Source: SM23-73-3 sp964580215 (GTDB taxonomy: Bacteria > Zixibacteria > MSB-5A5 > SM1-73). From it: a stretch of 64,000 nt of DNA. The position numbers were made by a program, and so were the translations under genes. How positions within the stretch are numbered: position 1 is the stretch's first letter; the number at the start of each line of letters is the position of its first letter. The stretch is taken from contig CAZOJT010000013.1 of assembly GCA_964580215.1 (NCBI GenBank), forward strand, positions 4,521 to 68,520. The letters run 5' to 3'. The notes below the pieces were generated by a model, which was given only the letters and a program-made list of their open reading frames with translations, made no database searches and was not told the DNA's origin. Of the stretch, positions 26,994-34,873 are shown one piece after another.

Positions 26994-27008
26994 TGGCACA
27001 GCTTTTGC
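26994..27008 (+). promoter_or_regulatory. Sigma-54 promoter for pilin 2
   Basis: TGGCAC at 26994-26999, a five-base spacer AGCTT, then TTGC at 27005-27008, an exact match to the -24/-12 consensus. Transcription would start near 27020, about 67 bases before the ATG. A sigma-54 activator gene lies 3 kb upstream. Confidence 0.8.
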
Positions 27009-27086
27009 TTTAAAGTTTATGTGAAGATGAAAAGTGCTAAGAAAGTGAACAGGAAAAACTTAAACTAATGAAGGGGGTGAGAGAAG

Positions 27087-27518
27087 ATGTTGAGCAAATT
27101 TCACAGAAGTCAGAAGGGTTTCACCTTGATCGAGTTGATGATCGTGGTGGTCATCATCGGAATTTTGGCCGCACTGGCCATCCCACGATTCATGCGAGCG
27201 ACCACCAAGTCCAAGCAGTCTGAGGCAAAGCAGGTCTTGAAGCAGATCTACGCCATGGAGAGAGCTTATCGTCAGGAGTATAATGCCTACTGGGGTAACG
27301 GTATCAAAGCCTCAGCCGTCGCCGCCCAACAGGATAACTTCGGCCGCATCGGTGTGGACATCATGTCCACCGCTCGTTACACTTACACCATCGTTGCGGC
27401 TGCGAACACCTTTACCGTAACCGCCACCTCAGGCATCCTGGACGATGATGCCAAGGTGGATACCTGGACCATCAACGACGCAGGTCTTCTGTCCTGCACC
27501 AGCGATGACGCGCTCTAA
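27087..27518 (+). CDS. Type IV pilin-like protein 2 (probable major pilin)
   Basis: A 143-residue prepilin. Leader MLSKFHRSQKG, then FTLIELMIVVVIIGILAALAIPRFMRA. The helix continues through SKQSEAKQVLKQIYAMERAYRQEYNAYW, nearly the same as in pilin 1. The globular end has one Cys (LLSCTS). A very good ribosome site (AAGGGGGTGAGAGAAG), its own sigma-54 promoter and its own strong terminator make it the likely major, tightly controlled subunit. GspG-type pseudopilin is an alternative, but there are no type II secretion genes in view. Confidence 0.9.
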   Translation: MLSKFHRSQKGFTLIELMIVVVIIGILAALAIPRFMRATTKSKQSEAKQVLKQIYAMERAYRQEYNAYWGNGIKASAVAAQQDNFGRIGVDIMSTARYTYTIVAAANTFTVTATSGILDDDAKVDTWTINDAGLLSCTSDDAL

Positions 27519-27540
27519 GGGTTTAACTTCTTGTCTGACT

Positions 27541-27572
27541 AAAGGGGACTCAAGGGTTTGAGTCCCCTTTTT
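27541..27572 (+). terminator. Rho-independent terminator after pilin 2
   Basis: Arms AAAGGGGACTCAA and TTGAGTCCCCTTT with a short loop, followed by TTTGTTTTTT. Textbook stem plus U-tract, 22 bases after the stop codon. Confidence 0.9.
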
Positions 27573-27579
27573 TGTTTTT

Positions 27580-27857
27580 TAGTAGGTCGGGTTTTCCGCC
27601 AAAGGCGAATCCACCTCCGGTGGAAAAGCAATTGTAGGTCCGAACCCCCCCGCCAACGGCGGGGGTTTCGGACAACAAAAGATTAATAAACAACCGAGAA
27701 AATCCGCAGGGATGAACCCTGCGCTACGCAAGCTAATGCACTCAATTCTCTCGCGTAGCCAAGCCTTTATGGCTTGGATGAACAATTTTTTCGCCGGAAC
27801 AGCAAAGAGATGTCGGATAGTCCCGCCTTTGGCGGGACATATCCGACCTACTAACCT
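27580..27857. repeat. Palindrome cluster between pilin 2 and the second DUF2723 gene
   Basis: No gene is seen. Includes GTAGGTCGGG joined to GCCAAAGGCG and CCACCTCCGGTGG, a CCCGCCaacGGCGGG palindrome near 27648, CGCAGGG-atga-CCCTGCG near 27706, AAGCCtttatGGCTT near 27764, and TCGGATAGTCCCGCC...GGCGGGACATATCCGA at about 27815-27846, in which a CCCGCC/GGCGGG core sits inside another stem. Confidence 0.6.
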
Positions 27858-29873
27858 ATGAGGTTAGAGATTAAATGTTTCTGCCCTTTTTCCGACCATA
27901 ATAATATGCAATGGGTCGATGGATCCACCACAAGAAAGAATACAATCATCGGTGGGGCAATTTTCATTGTAACATTCGGTATGTACATTTTCACCATGTG
28001 CCCCACCATTTACTGGGAGGACTCCGCTGCTTTTTGTGCTGTTCATTCCCTGTTGGGGATTCCTCATTCTCCAGGTTTTCCCATATATGTCCTTTGGGGG
28101 AGGCTTCTTACCATGGTCTCCATTTCCAATTCTGCCTTCTGCTCCAACCTTATGTCCGCCTTCTGGGGCAGTCTAACACTGGCACTCCTATATCTTCTTA
28201 TCATCGAAATCTTTGATCAGATGAAGTCCAGCCGTTCGCTTTTAAGATTGTCCACCATAACCAGCATATTATTCTTGGCATTCTCCACCTCCTTTTGGCT
28301 TCAAGCCATAAGAGCAGAGGTTTATACTTTGAATATTTTTTCCACCGTTCTTCTGATTTTTCTTATGATAAAATGGTGGCACTTCAAGGAATCTCATCTC
28401 GGCTTCAGAATCTTGCTCTTGTTTTCTTTTATTCTGGGGCTATCTTTGACCAACCATCCTCTTCTGATCATCACCCTACTACCTGCCTTTCTGTTATTTT
28501 TCTTTTCCGCCCAGACGGGCGGTCGTCTAATCGCTGATTCTGAGTTTCTTTTAAACCCAAAGAAACTGTTTTTGTTGGCCATATTTCTTATGCTGGGAAT
28601 ATCCGTTTATCTTTATCTACCCATCCGATCAAATCTTTCACCTCTTATCAACTGGGGAAAACCGGACTCCTGGTCAAACCTTCTCTGTTATCTGTTCCGA
28701 ACCTCCCAGACAAGTGTTACTGCTTCTGATCCAGGTTTTCCCTATTTGAATCGCTTGTGGTTCAATCTCTCCTTCCCGGTGGCTCAATTCGGTCTGCCTT
28801 TTTTCTGGTTAGGTGTGGTGGGAGCAATTTCTTTGTTTAAATCCTGCCGGGGGATTTTCTTTCTCACTTTTTTTATCTTCACCCTGAACATGTTAACCGC
28901 CAGTTGGGCTGTCGATTTCTCTTTGAGAAACTATGATCTTTTGGGTTATCTTTTGCCCTCGCTTTCCGTGTTTACCATCTGGTTCGCTTTAGGATTAAAG
29001 ACAGTTTTAAGTTGGATGTTTAAAGAAGTTAGAATCCTTCACACAAATCCCATTGGCCAAACCAATAAAGTTGTGAGCTATATGGTTGTATATGCCCTTT
29101 TTGGACTATTCCTCTTGCTGCCGTCCTTTCAGGTGTGGAGAAACCTCGACCAGTGCAATAAGAAATCCCAAGCTTGGGCTTACAGTTATGCGCACCAGAT
29201 TCTAAGCTCTGTTAAAAAAGACGCCATGATCCTGGTGGGCGATGATAACACTTTAACCTCCCTGTGGTATTTGAATCTGTCTTGTGGCATAAGACCGGAT
29301 GTCAAGATATTAAGTATATCTGCCCTAACGCAGAAAAGTTATAGAGAACAGATAAGCCAGCAATATAGAGACATAAAACTTCCAAAGCTTGGACAAAAAG
29401 ATTTTGGGGAAATCGCATATGAGGTTTCCCAAATAAATGCTGACAATTTCCCGGTCTATTCCACTCACTTCTCCAAACATCCCCTTTTTGTCCAGTATCT
29501 ACGTCCGGCTGGATATTTGTTCGAGTTTTGTCCAAAAGGGGTAATTTTGACCGATAAAGATATTAAAGAACAGAAAGATTTCCTTAAAAGAAATTTGAAG
29601 CACGAAAACTTTGATATCTTAACCCGGGAGCATTTCGGGAATCTTATTTTTAACCTGGGTGCATTTTATGACCTGAAAGGTGGTTCATCTTCATCCATAG
29701 AATATTTTCTGTGGGCTCTGGATGTGGACTCAACCAATCCAAGGATCTACTTTCAGTTGGGGAAAGCGTTTCTGAAAAACGGGGACAAAACTAAAGCTCT
29801 AGATTTCTTTCAGGCAGGTTTGGAGTTGGATCCATATAATCTGGAGGCAAGAAGGCTTTTAGAAAAAACTTAA
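27858..29873 (+). CDS. Second DUF2723 membrane protein with C-terminal TPR
   Basis: A 671-residue paralogue of the protein at 24232. The signature loop is MCPTIYWEDSAAFCAV, then LGIPHSPGFPIYVLWG. The same SVYLYLPIRS motif occurs, and the C-terminus holds a clearer TPR (YFLWALDVDSTNPRIYFQLG, KAFLKNGDKTKALDFFQ). The loop between two membrane segments that carries repeat text in the paralogue reads SAQTGGRLIADSEFLL here and is encoded partly by a CCAGACGGGCGG palindrome-like block. The start is uncertain: ATG 27858 lies directly against a palindrome, and ATG 27906 is an alternative; neither has a ribosome site. Its position suggests a role with the pilins. Confidence 0.8.
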   Translation: MRLEIKCFCPFSDHNNMQWVDGSTTRKNTIIGGAIFIVTFGMYIFTMCPTIYWEDSAAFCAVHSLLGIPHSPGFPIYVLWGRLLTMVSISNSAFCSNLMSAFWGSLTLALLYLLIIEIFDQMKSSRSLLRLSTITSILFLAFSTSFWLQAIRAEVYTLNIFSTVLLIFLMIKWWHFKESHLGFRILLLFSFILGLSLTNHPLLIITLLPAFLLFFFSAQTGGRLIADSEFLLNPKKLFLLAIFLMLGISVYLYLPIRSNLSPLINWGKPDSWSNLLCYLFRTSQTSVTASDPGFPYLNRLWFNLSFPVAQFGLPFFWLGVVGAISLFKSCRGIFFLTFFIFTLNMLTASWAVDFSLRNYDLLGYLLPSLSVFTIWFALGLKTVLSWMFKEVRILHTNPIGQTNKVVSYMVVYALFGLFLLLPSFQVWRNLDQCNKKSQAWAYSYAHQILSSVKKDAMILVGDDNTLTSLWYLNLSCGIRPDVKILSISALTQKSYREQISQQYRDIKLPKLGQKDFGEIAYEVSQINADNFPVYSTHFSKHPLFVQYLRPAGYLFEFCPKGVILTDKDIKEQKDFLKRNLKHENFDILTREHFGNLIFNLGAFYDLKGGSSSSIEYFLWALDVDSTNPRIYFQLGKAFLKNGDKTKALDFFQAGLELDPYNLEARRLLEKT

Positions 29874-29887
29874 AAAGAGGGCTTTTT

Positions 29888-29995
29888 TACCTCGCCCCCT
29901 TTGTTCCCCTTCAGGGTGAATCCTTCAGGGTGAACCCCTCTCCATTCCAGGTCGAAGATCCCGCCAGAGGCGGGGGAGAGAGGGATAGGGGGAAA
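29888..29995. repeat. Family D composite inverted repeat
   Basis: CCTCGCCCCCTTTG ... AGGGATAGGGGGAAAG outer arms, with inner GAAGATCCCGCCAGAGGCGGGG. It contains a tandem of CCTTCAGGGTGAA, an extra module absent from other copies. Confidence 0.6.
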
Positions 29996-30051
29996 GATTT
30001 TCCTCTCAAGAACTTTAGGCACTAAAGCGAAGAAAACCTAAAGAGAAAAAA

Positions 30052-31131
30052 ATGAGGCAGAAAAAAGACATAGACATATCTGTGGTTGTGCCCATGTTCA
30101 ATGAACAGGAGAATGTCAAAAACACTCTGGACCGGCTTACCCAGGCTTTGGACTCCATCCCCAAAACATGGGAGATAATTGTGGTGGATGATGGCTCAAC
30201 TGATCAGACCAAAAAGTTGGTGAAGGATTACTCCCATTTCAATCGCTGGGTCAAGCTGATCTCTTATCCTATCAACCAGGGAAGAGGGAAAGCGCTGAGA
30301 GTTGGATTTGCCCATGCTCAGGGTAAGATAATATGCACCACTGATGCTGATCTAAGCTATGATGAAAGATACATTCTGCAGATGATTGAGATTCTGGATA
30401 AAAATCCGGATGTGGATCTGGTGGTGGGCTCACCCTATGCTCATGGAGGGGAAGCCGAGGGAGTTTCTCTCTTCAGATTGCTTTTAAGCAAATGGGGGAA
30501 TAAGATTTTAGGATTTGCCATGAAAGGTGGGCTTTCCACTGTGACCGGAGTTTTAAGGGCATATCATAAAGAATGCATAAGCTCGCTGGAGTTGGAATCA
30601 GATGGTAAGGAGATACATCTGGAGATTCTGTCCAAAGCACTGTCCATGGGCTACAAAGCCAAAGAACTGCCCGCCACCTTGAAAGCCAGAACCAAAGGGA
30701 AGTCTAAGTTTAAGTTTAAAGCCACCGCAGTATCGCATCTGATCTTTTCGTTTTTCGAAAAACCCATAATTCTATTTGGCGCCATCGGTCTTTTCATGCT
30801 CTTCTTAGGATTTGTTGGTGGAACTTACATTATATATCTTTGGCAGAAGGGAACTTTAAATCCCAACCGACCCCTGATGACTTTGATAGTGCTTTTGATC
30901 GTAGCTGGAATTCAGGTGCTCCTTTTTGGATTTTTGGGGACACAGATAGTTCACTTAAGAAAAGAACTTTATAAAATACAAAGAGAAAACAAAACTTTGG
31001 AAAACAAAATAAACAATTTACCTGCAAAGATTGAAGTGGAGAAGAAAGAACCGGAGCGTGTATCTTCAAACAAGCCCAGACAATCTAAAAACTGTTCAGC
31101 CCAGCAGATGAATATATCTCCCAACAGATGA
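30052..31131 (+). CDS. Glycosyltransferase family 2, dolichol-phosphate mannose synthase-like
   Basis: A 359-residue enzyme. The GT-A domain begins ISVVVPMFNEQENVKNTLDRL, with VVDDGSTDQT and the DxD-like TTDADLSYDERYI. The acceptor-side text TVTGVLRAYHKECI is of the DPM1/GtrB class that loads a sugar onto a polyprenyl phosphate. Two C-terminal membrane segments (ILFGAIGLFMLFLGFVGGTYI, LIVLLIVAGIQVLLFGFLG, each quoted at or under 21 residues in the family region) anchor it. The tail has a coiled-coil stretch (RKELYKIQRENKTLENKINN) and a basic end. It could supply lipid-linked sugar to the GT-C-type DUF2723 and GT87 proteins upstream. Confidence 0.88.
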   Translation: MRQKKDIDISVVVPMFNEQENVKNTLDRLTQALDSIPKTWEIIVVDDGSTDQTKKLVKDYSHFNRWVKLISYPINQGRGKALRVGFAHAQGKIICTTDADLSYDERYILQMIEILDKNPDVDLVVGSPYAHGGEAEGVSLFRLLLSKWGNKILGFAMKGGLSTVTGVLRAYHKECISSLELESDGKEIHLEILSKALSMGYKAKELPATLKARTKGKSKFKFKATAVSHLIFSFFEKPIILFGAIGLFMLFLGFVGGTYIIYLWQKGTLNPNRPLMTLIVLLIVAGIQVLLFGFLGTQIVHLRKELYKIQRENKTLENKINNLPAKIEVEKKEPERVSSNKPRQSKNCSAQQMNISPNR

Positions 31132-31235
31132 AATAGATCAAAAGATAAGAAAATGCGTGTGCATCTTCGATCTGTTTAATCCTTTCATCTGTTGGGAATT
31201 CTTTAATCTGTTGGAAAAAGCCAATCAAAGAACAA

Positions 31236-32429
31236 ATGTCAACCTCCCAAAAAATCTGCCTGATCACCAATCGTTATCCTACGCATCCTGACGATGTGGC
31301 TTCACCCTTTGTGCATGACTTTCATTTGGGATTGAAGGAAAGAGGGCTGGATGTTTCCGCCTTCACCCCCTATTATCCGAATCTGGACCCTGCGGATCAA
31401 ACACAAAAGACAGATTGGACAGAGGATATAGTTAGATTTCACTGGTGGGGGGGAGAAAAGGTGGTGGGCTCTTTAAATTTCTTTAATCCCAAAGAGTTTT
31501 TTCAGCTTTACTCTTTTCTCAAAAATGGGAAATCTCAGCTTTTAGAACATCTCAAAAAAACCAATCCCGATTTTTGCTTGGCTTTATGGGCACTTCCCTC
31601 AGGATGGTTTGCTTATCAGGCAAAGAAAGAACTTGACATCCCTTATTCCGTTTGGTGTCTCGGCTCGGATATTTACGTCTGGGCAAAAAAGCCGATTTTG
31701 CGAAAAATCATAAGAAAAGTCCTGCAGGAGGCAGACTATCTTTTTGCAGATGGATTCGATTTGAAAGAAAAGACCGAAAAGCTATCGGGCAAAAGGTGTC
31801 TTTTTCTTCCCAGCATGAGAAAGCTTCCACAAGCATTTAACAAAAAAGACCAACTTGATCCTGCAAAATTCAATTTCTTGTATGTGGGGCGATGGGATAA
31901 AAAGAAAGGTTTAGATGATTTGATTAAAGCATTTGGTCTGGTCAAAAACAAGCTGCCCTCTGTCAATCTTCATATTCTTGGATGGGGTAGCTTTGAGAAA
32001 AAGATGAAGAAATTGATAGAAGAACTCAAATTAGAAGAGCAGATCAAAATAGTAGGAAGAGTTTCTACCACCATGGTGGCTAACTATATCAAGCAATCAG
32101 ACTGCGTGACCATCCCCTCTAAAAGTGACAGCATTCCTTTAGTCTTCTCCGAGGCGCTTCAGATGGGGACTCCTCTTATTGTCACCGATGTGGGAGACAT
32201 GGGTTCTCTAGTAAAAAGATTTAAGCTGGGCAAAGTAGTTCCCCCAGGAGACACACAAAAGTTAGCCCAAGCTATGATCGAGTTTGCCTGCGAAAAAAAG
32301 GATTACTCTAAGAATATGCCAGAAGCCTTAAAATTACTTAACATTGAAAAAGCAGTGAATGATTATCTAAAGACCGTTGGCTTTGAAGAGCACACCCAAG
32401 CCTCAACCATCCGGACGTTAAGCCACTGA
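31236..32429 (+). CDS. Glycosyltransferase family 4
   Basis: A 397-residue GT-B enzyme, expected to be cytosolic or peripheral to the membrane. The N-terminal half holds NRYPTHPDDVASPFVHDF and the later ALPSGWFAYQAKKEL. The donor domain has FLYVGRWDKKKGLDDLIKAF, LHILGWGSF, the KIVGRVSTTMVANYIKQSD stretch and the E-x7-E region PSKSDSIPLVFSEALQMGTPLIV. It retains sugar from a nucleotide donor; donor and acceptor are unknown. Its last 92 bases are repeated 193 bases downstream, so the present C-terminus may not be the ancestral one. Confidence 0.88.
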   Translation: MSTSQKICLITNRYPTHPDDVASPFVHDFHLGLKERGLDVSAFTPYYPNLDPADQTQKTDWTEDIVRFHWWGGEKVVGSLNFFNPKEFFQLYSFLKNGKSQLLEHLKKTNPDFCLALWALPSGWFAYQAKKELDIPYSVWCLGSDIYVWAKKPILRKIIRKVLQEADYLFADGFDLKEKTEKLSGKRCLFLPSMRKLPQAFNKKDQLDPAKFNFLYVGRWDKKKGLDDLIKAFGLVKNKLPSVNLHILGWGSFEKKMKKLIEELKLEEQIKIVGRVSTTMVANYIKQSDCVTIPSKSDSIPLVFSEALQMGTPLIVTDVGDMGSLVKRFKLGKVVPPGDTQKLAQAMIEFACEKKDYSKNMPEALKLLNIEKAVNDYLKTVGFEEHTQASTIRTLSH

Positions 32430-32622
32430 GACTTTCTGTGCCCGCCAGGTCCCCTGACCTGGCGGAAGCTGCCTGTCGGGTCGGGGACCCGACAGGCACA
32501 GGGAGAATATGCCAGAAGCCTTAAAATTACTCAATATTGAAAAGGCAGTGGATGATTATCTAAAGACCGTTGGCTTTAAAGAGCACACCCAAGCCCAAAC
32601 CTGCAGTATCTTAAACCGATAA
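32311..32622 (+). repeat. Direct duplication of the GT4 gene 3' end, with palindromes between
   Basis: Copy 1 (32311-32402) and copy 2 (32504-32595) match at 87 of 92 bases by hand. Copy 2 reads on in frame to a different ending (about ten more codons, stop near 32622). Between them lie two GC-rich palindromes: CCGCCAGGTC/GACCTGGCGG and CCTGTCGGGTC/GACCCGACAGG (about 32442-32500). Three of the five differences are silent, so the copies seem to have diverged under or after coding constraint. Confidence 0.8.
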
Positions 32623-32741
32623 GATTTACCTGCCCGTCATGCTCTTCGAAAAATGAGAAATTTTTGGTGTCAATTTGACTTGCTTTTAGAAGGGGATTTG
32701 ATTATCTATTATTTCAAATTCAAAGTTAGGAGAAACGAAAT

Positions 32742-33731
32742 TTGAAGATAAAAGGTAAAAAGGTTTTGGTCACCGGAGCGGGTGGATTTGTGGGAAGCCA
32801 TCTAGTGGAGGCGCTGGTGAAAAGAAACGCCCGAGTAAGGGCTTTTGTCCATTACAATTCCCGAAATGACTGGGGAATGCTGGAGGATGTGGCAAAAAAT
32901 ATACTGAATGAGGTTAAAGTGGTGACTGGGGATTTAAAAGATGCAGACTGTGTCAGAGAAGCTGTCCGTGGTCAACAGGTGATATTTCATCTGGGAGCTT
33001 TAATCGGAATCCCTTATTCCTACGTAAACCCCAGAGACGTGGTCGATACCAACATAAATGGCACCCTTAATGTTCTGACCGCAGCACTTGATTTTGGCAC
33101 GGAAAAAGTAGTCCACACCTCCACCAGCGAGATCTACGGCACGGCTCAATATGTTCCCATGGATGAGAAACACCCGGTAAATCCTCAATCACCTTATGCC
33201 GCCAGCAAGTTGGGAGCAGATCTTTTAGCGTTAAGCTTTCACCGCTCCTTTGATCTGCCAGTGGGGATAATCAGACCTTTCAACATCTATGGTCCCAGAC
33301 AATCCGCCCGGGCAGTGATCCCGTCCATTATCACCCAGGTTCTGCTTAAAAAGAAAATCGCCTTAGGCTCTGTTTATCCCACCCGAGATTTGACTTTTGT
33401 GAAGGACTCGGTGAACGGATTCATCGACTTTGCCGAATGCGAAAAAACAGTGGGTGAGGTGGTGAACTTAGGATCGGGTTTTGAGGTGTCGATAAATCAA
33501 ATAATCAACCTTATTTTAGATTGTCTGGGAAAGAGAATCCAGTTTCAAAGAGAAAAGAAAAGGATTCGACCTGAAAAAAGTGAGGTGGAAAGGCTTTTTT
33601 CAGATTCCAGCAAAGCCAAAAGACTTTTTGGATGGCAACCCAAAACAAATCTCAAGCGGGGAATAGAGAAGACCATAAGTTGGTATGAAAAGAATCTAAG
33701 AAGATACAAAGCGGATATTTACAATATTTAA
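32742..33731 (+). CDS. legB: NAD-dependent sugar-nucleotide 4,6-dehydratase, LegB-like SDR
   Basis: A 329-residue extended SDR. The NAD loop is VTGAGGFVGSHLVEAL; catalytic text is TSTSEIYGTAQYVPMDEKHP and SPYAASKLGAD (YxxxK). The stretches LGALIGIPYSYVNPRDVVDTN and RPFNIYGPRQSARAVIPSI (shown in part) are what I recall of LegB-type enzymes, which convert a UDP- or GDP-HexNAc to a 4-keto-6-deoxy sugar in legionaminic-acid-like pathways. A TTG start is used: AGGAG lies eight bases upstream. The neighbouring nucleotidyltransferase and DegT aminotransferase would give a 4-amino-4,6-dideoxy sugar. LegI/NeuB-type synthase is not in view, so the final product may be a plain amino sugar. Confidence 0.8.
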   Translation: MKIKGKKVLVTGAGGFVGSHLVEALVKRNARVRAFVHYNSRNDWGMLEDVAKNILNEVKVVTGDLKDADCVREAVRGQQVIFHLGALIGIPYSYVNPRDVVDTNINGTLNVLTAALDFGTEKVVHTSTSEIYGTAQYVPMDEKHPVNPQSPYAASKLGADLLALSFHRSFDLPVGIIRPFNIYGPRQSARAVIPSIITQVLLKKKIALGSVYPTRDLTFVKDSVNGFIDFAECEKTVGEVVNLGSGFEVSINQIINLILDCLGKRIQFQREKKRIRPEKSEVERLFSDSSKAKRLFGWQPKTNLKRGIEKTISWYEKNLRRYKADIYNI

Positions 33732-33959
33732 CCAAATTTGGAGTGTGTGGATAAATTCTGTGTAGGGACAGGGCTTGTCCCTGTCCTGGCTCCAATAAGG
33801 ACAGCCACAAGGGTTCATCCTGAAGGGTTGTCCCTACGATTGCCATGCGATGTTGAACTAAGATCGTCTATAGGGGCGGGAATTTATCCCGCCCCAAGAT
33901 CTGGATTTTTTAGCAGCCCAAAAAGATTTTGGCTACAACTATCAGAGGTAATCTAAACT
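33732..33959. repeat. Palindromes between the dehydratase and nucleotidyltransferase genes
   Basis: AGGGACAGGG-ctt-GTCCCTGTCCT at about 33763-33786 and GGGGCGGGA-attta-TCCCGCCCC at about 33872-33894. The latter's GGAATTTATCC loop is shared with palindromes around the RAYT gene at 43219 and 43506. Confidence 0.6.
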
Positions 33960-34670
33960 ATGAAGGTGATTATCTTAGCCGGTGGTAAAGGCAGACGGCT
34001 TTATCCTTATACTGTGGTTTTGCCCAAGCCACTTATGCCCATCGGTGATTTCCCCATCCTGGAGGTGATCTTAAGGCAACTTAAAAAATGCAATCTTGTC
34101 GACATCACTCTGGCCGTAGGTCATCTGGGCAATTTGATTCAAACCTATTTCGGTGATGGGTCCAAATGGGGGGTAAACATTGAATATAGCTTCGAGGAAG
34201 AACCTCTGGGCACAGTTGGTCCCTTGACCTGTTTGAACAATTTGGATCAAACGTTTATGGTGATGAACGGCGATCTACTCACCACGTTGAATTATCTTGA
34301 TTTAGTTGAATATCACAAAAAACAGAATGCGATCGCCACAGTGGCATCACAGAAAAGATGGGTGGATGTCGACTTCGGCGTGATCCAAAAAGATAAAGAT
34401 GAGAGCATGGTCAAATACATAGAAAAGCCCAGGCTATCTTATCTGGTGAGTATGGGAATTTACGTGTTTGAGCCGGAGATAATCGACTTCATCCCCCGGG
34501 GCGAAAAATTTGATTTCCCCGATCTGATGCAACTTCTTCTGCAAAAGGAAAAAAAGGTGGGGATATATGAATCTTTTGATTTCTGGCTGGATATAGGAAG
34601 ACCGGACGACTATCAAAAAGCTGTGGAGGAATTTGAGAAAAACAGAAATAAATTTCTGAACGAAGAATAA
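33960..34670 (+). CDS. Sugar-phosphate nucleotidyltransferase
   Basis: A 236-residue NTP_transferase domain protein. The signature loop is ILAGGKGRRLYPYTVVLPKPLMPIG (quoted here in shortened form: LAGGKGRRLYP, then PKPLMPIG). Metal and sugar-binding text includes VMNGDLLTTLNY and FDFWLDIGRPDDYQKA. It lacks the C-terminal cupin or hexapeptide domains of larger enzymes. It makes an NDP-sugar from a sugar 1-phosphate; GMP-type or PtmE-like activity is possible. AGAGGTAA serves as ribosome site. Confidence 0.85.
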   Translation: MKVIILAGGKGRRLYPYTVVLPKPLMPIGDFPILEVILRQLKKCNLVDITLAVGHLGNLIQTYFGDGSKWGVNIEYSFEEEPLGTVGPLTCLNNLDQTFMVMNGDLLTTLNYLDLVEYHKKQNAIATVASQKRWVDVDFGVIQKDKDESMVKYIEKPRLSYLVSMGIYVFEPEIIDFIPRGEKFDFPDLMQLLLQKEKKVGIYESFDFWLDIGRPDDYQKAVEEFEKNRNKFLNEE

Positions 34671-34761
34671 AAAAATAACAAATTTGACTGTATCGCAGTC
34701 CTATTAAAACGCTAACGAAAACATATCGAGCATGAAGACAAGCTCTAAGCTCCTCTGAGAA

Positions 34762-34846
34762 TGTAGTTGCTCGATTTATCGGGCCCAATCACCGCCTTTG
34801 TCCCGCCTCCGGCGGGATAAAAGCGGTATGAATTGGGCAACTACAA
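34762..34846. repeat. Family C element with nested CCCGCC/GGCGGG palindrome
   Basis: TGTAGTTGCTCGATT ... AATTGGGCAACTACA outer arms. A 16-base TCCCGCCTCCGGCGGG sits at 34801-34816 in the middle, between ACCGCCTTT and AAAGCGGT, which would pair with each other if it were removed. Confidence 0.7.
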
Positions 34847-34873
34847 TTTCTTACCAAAGATCAAAGATAAAAA

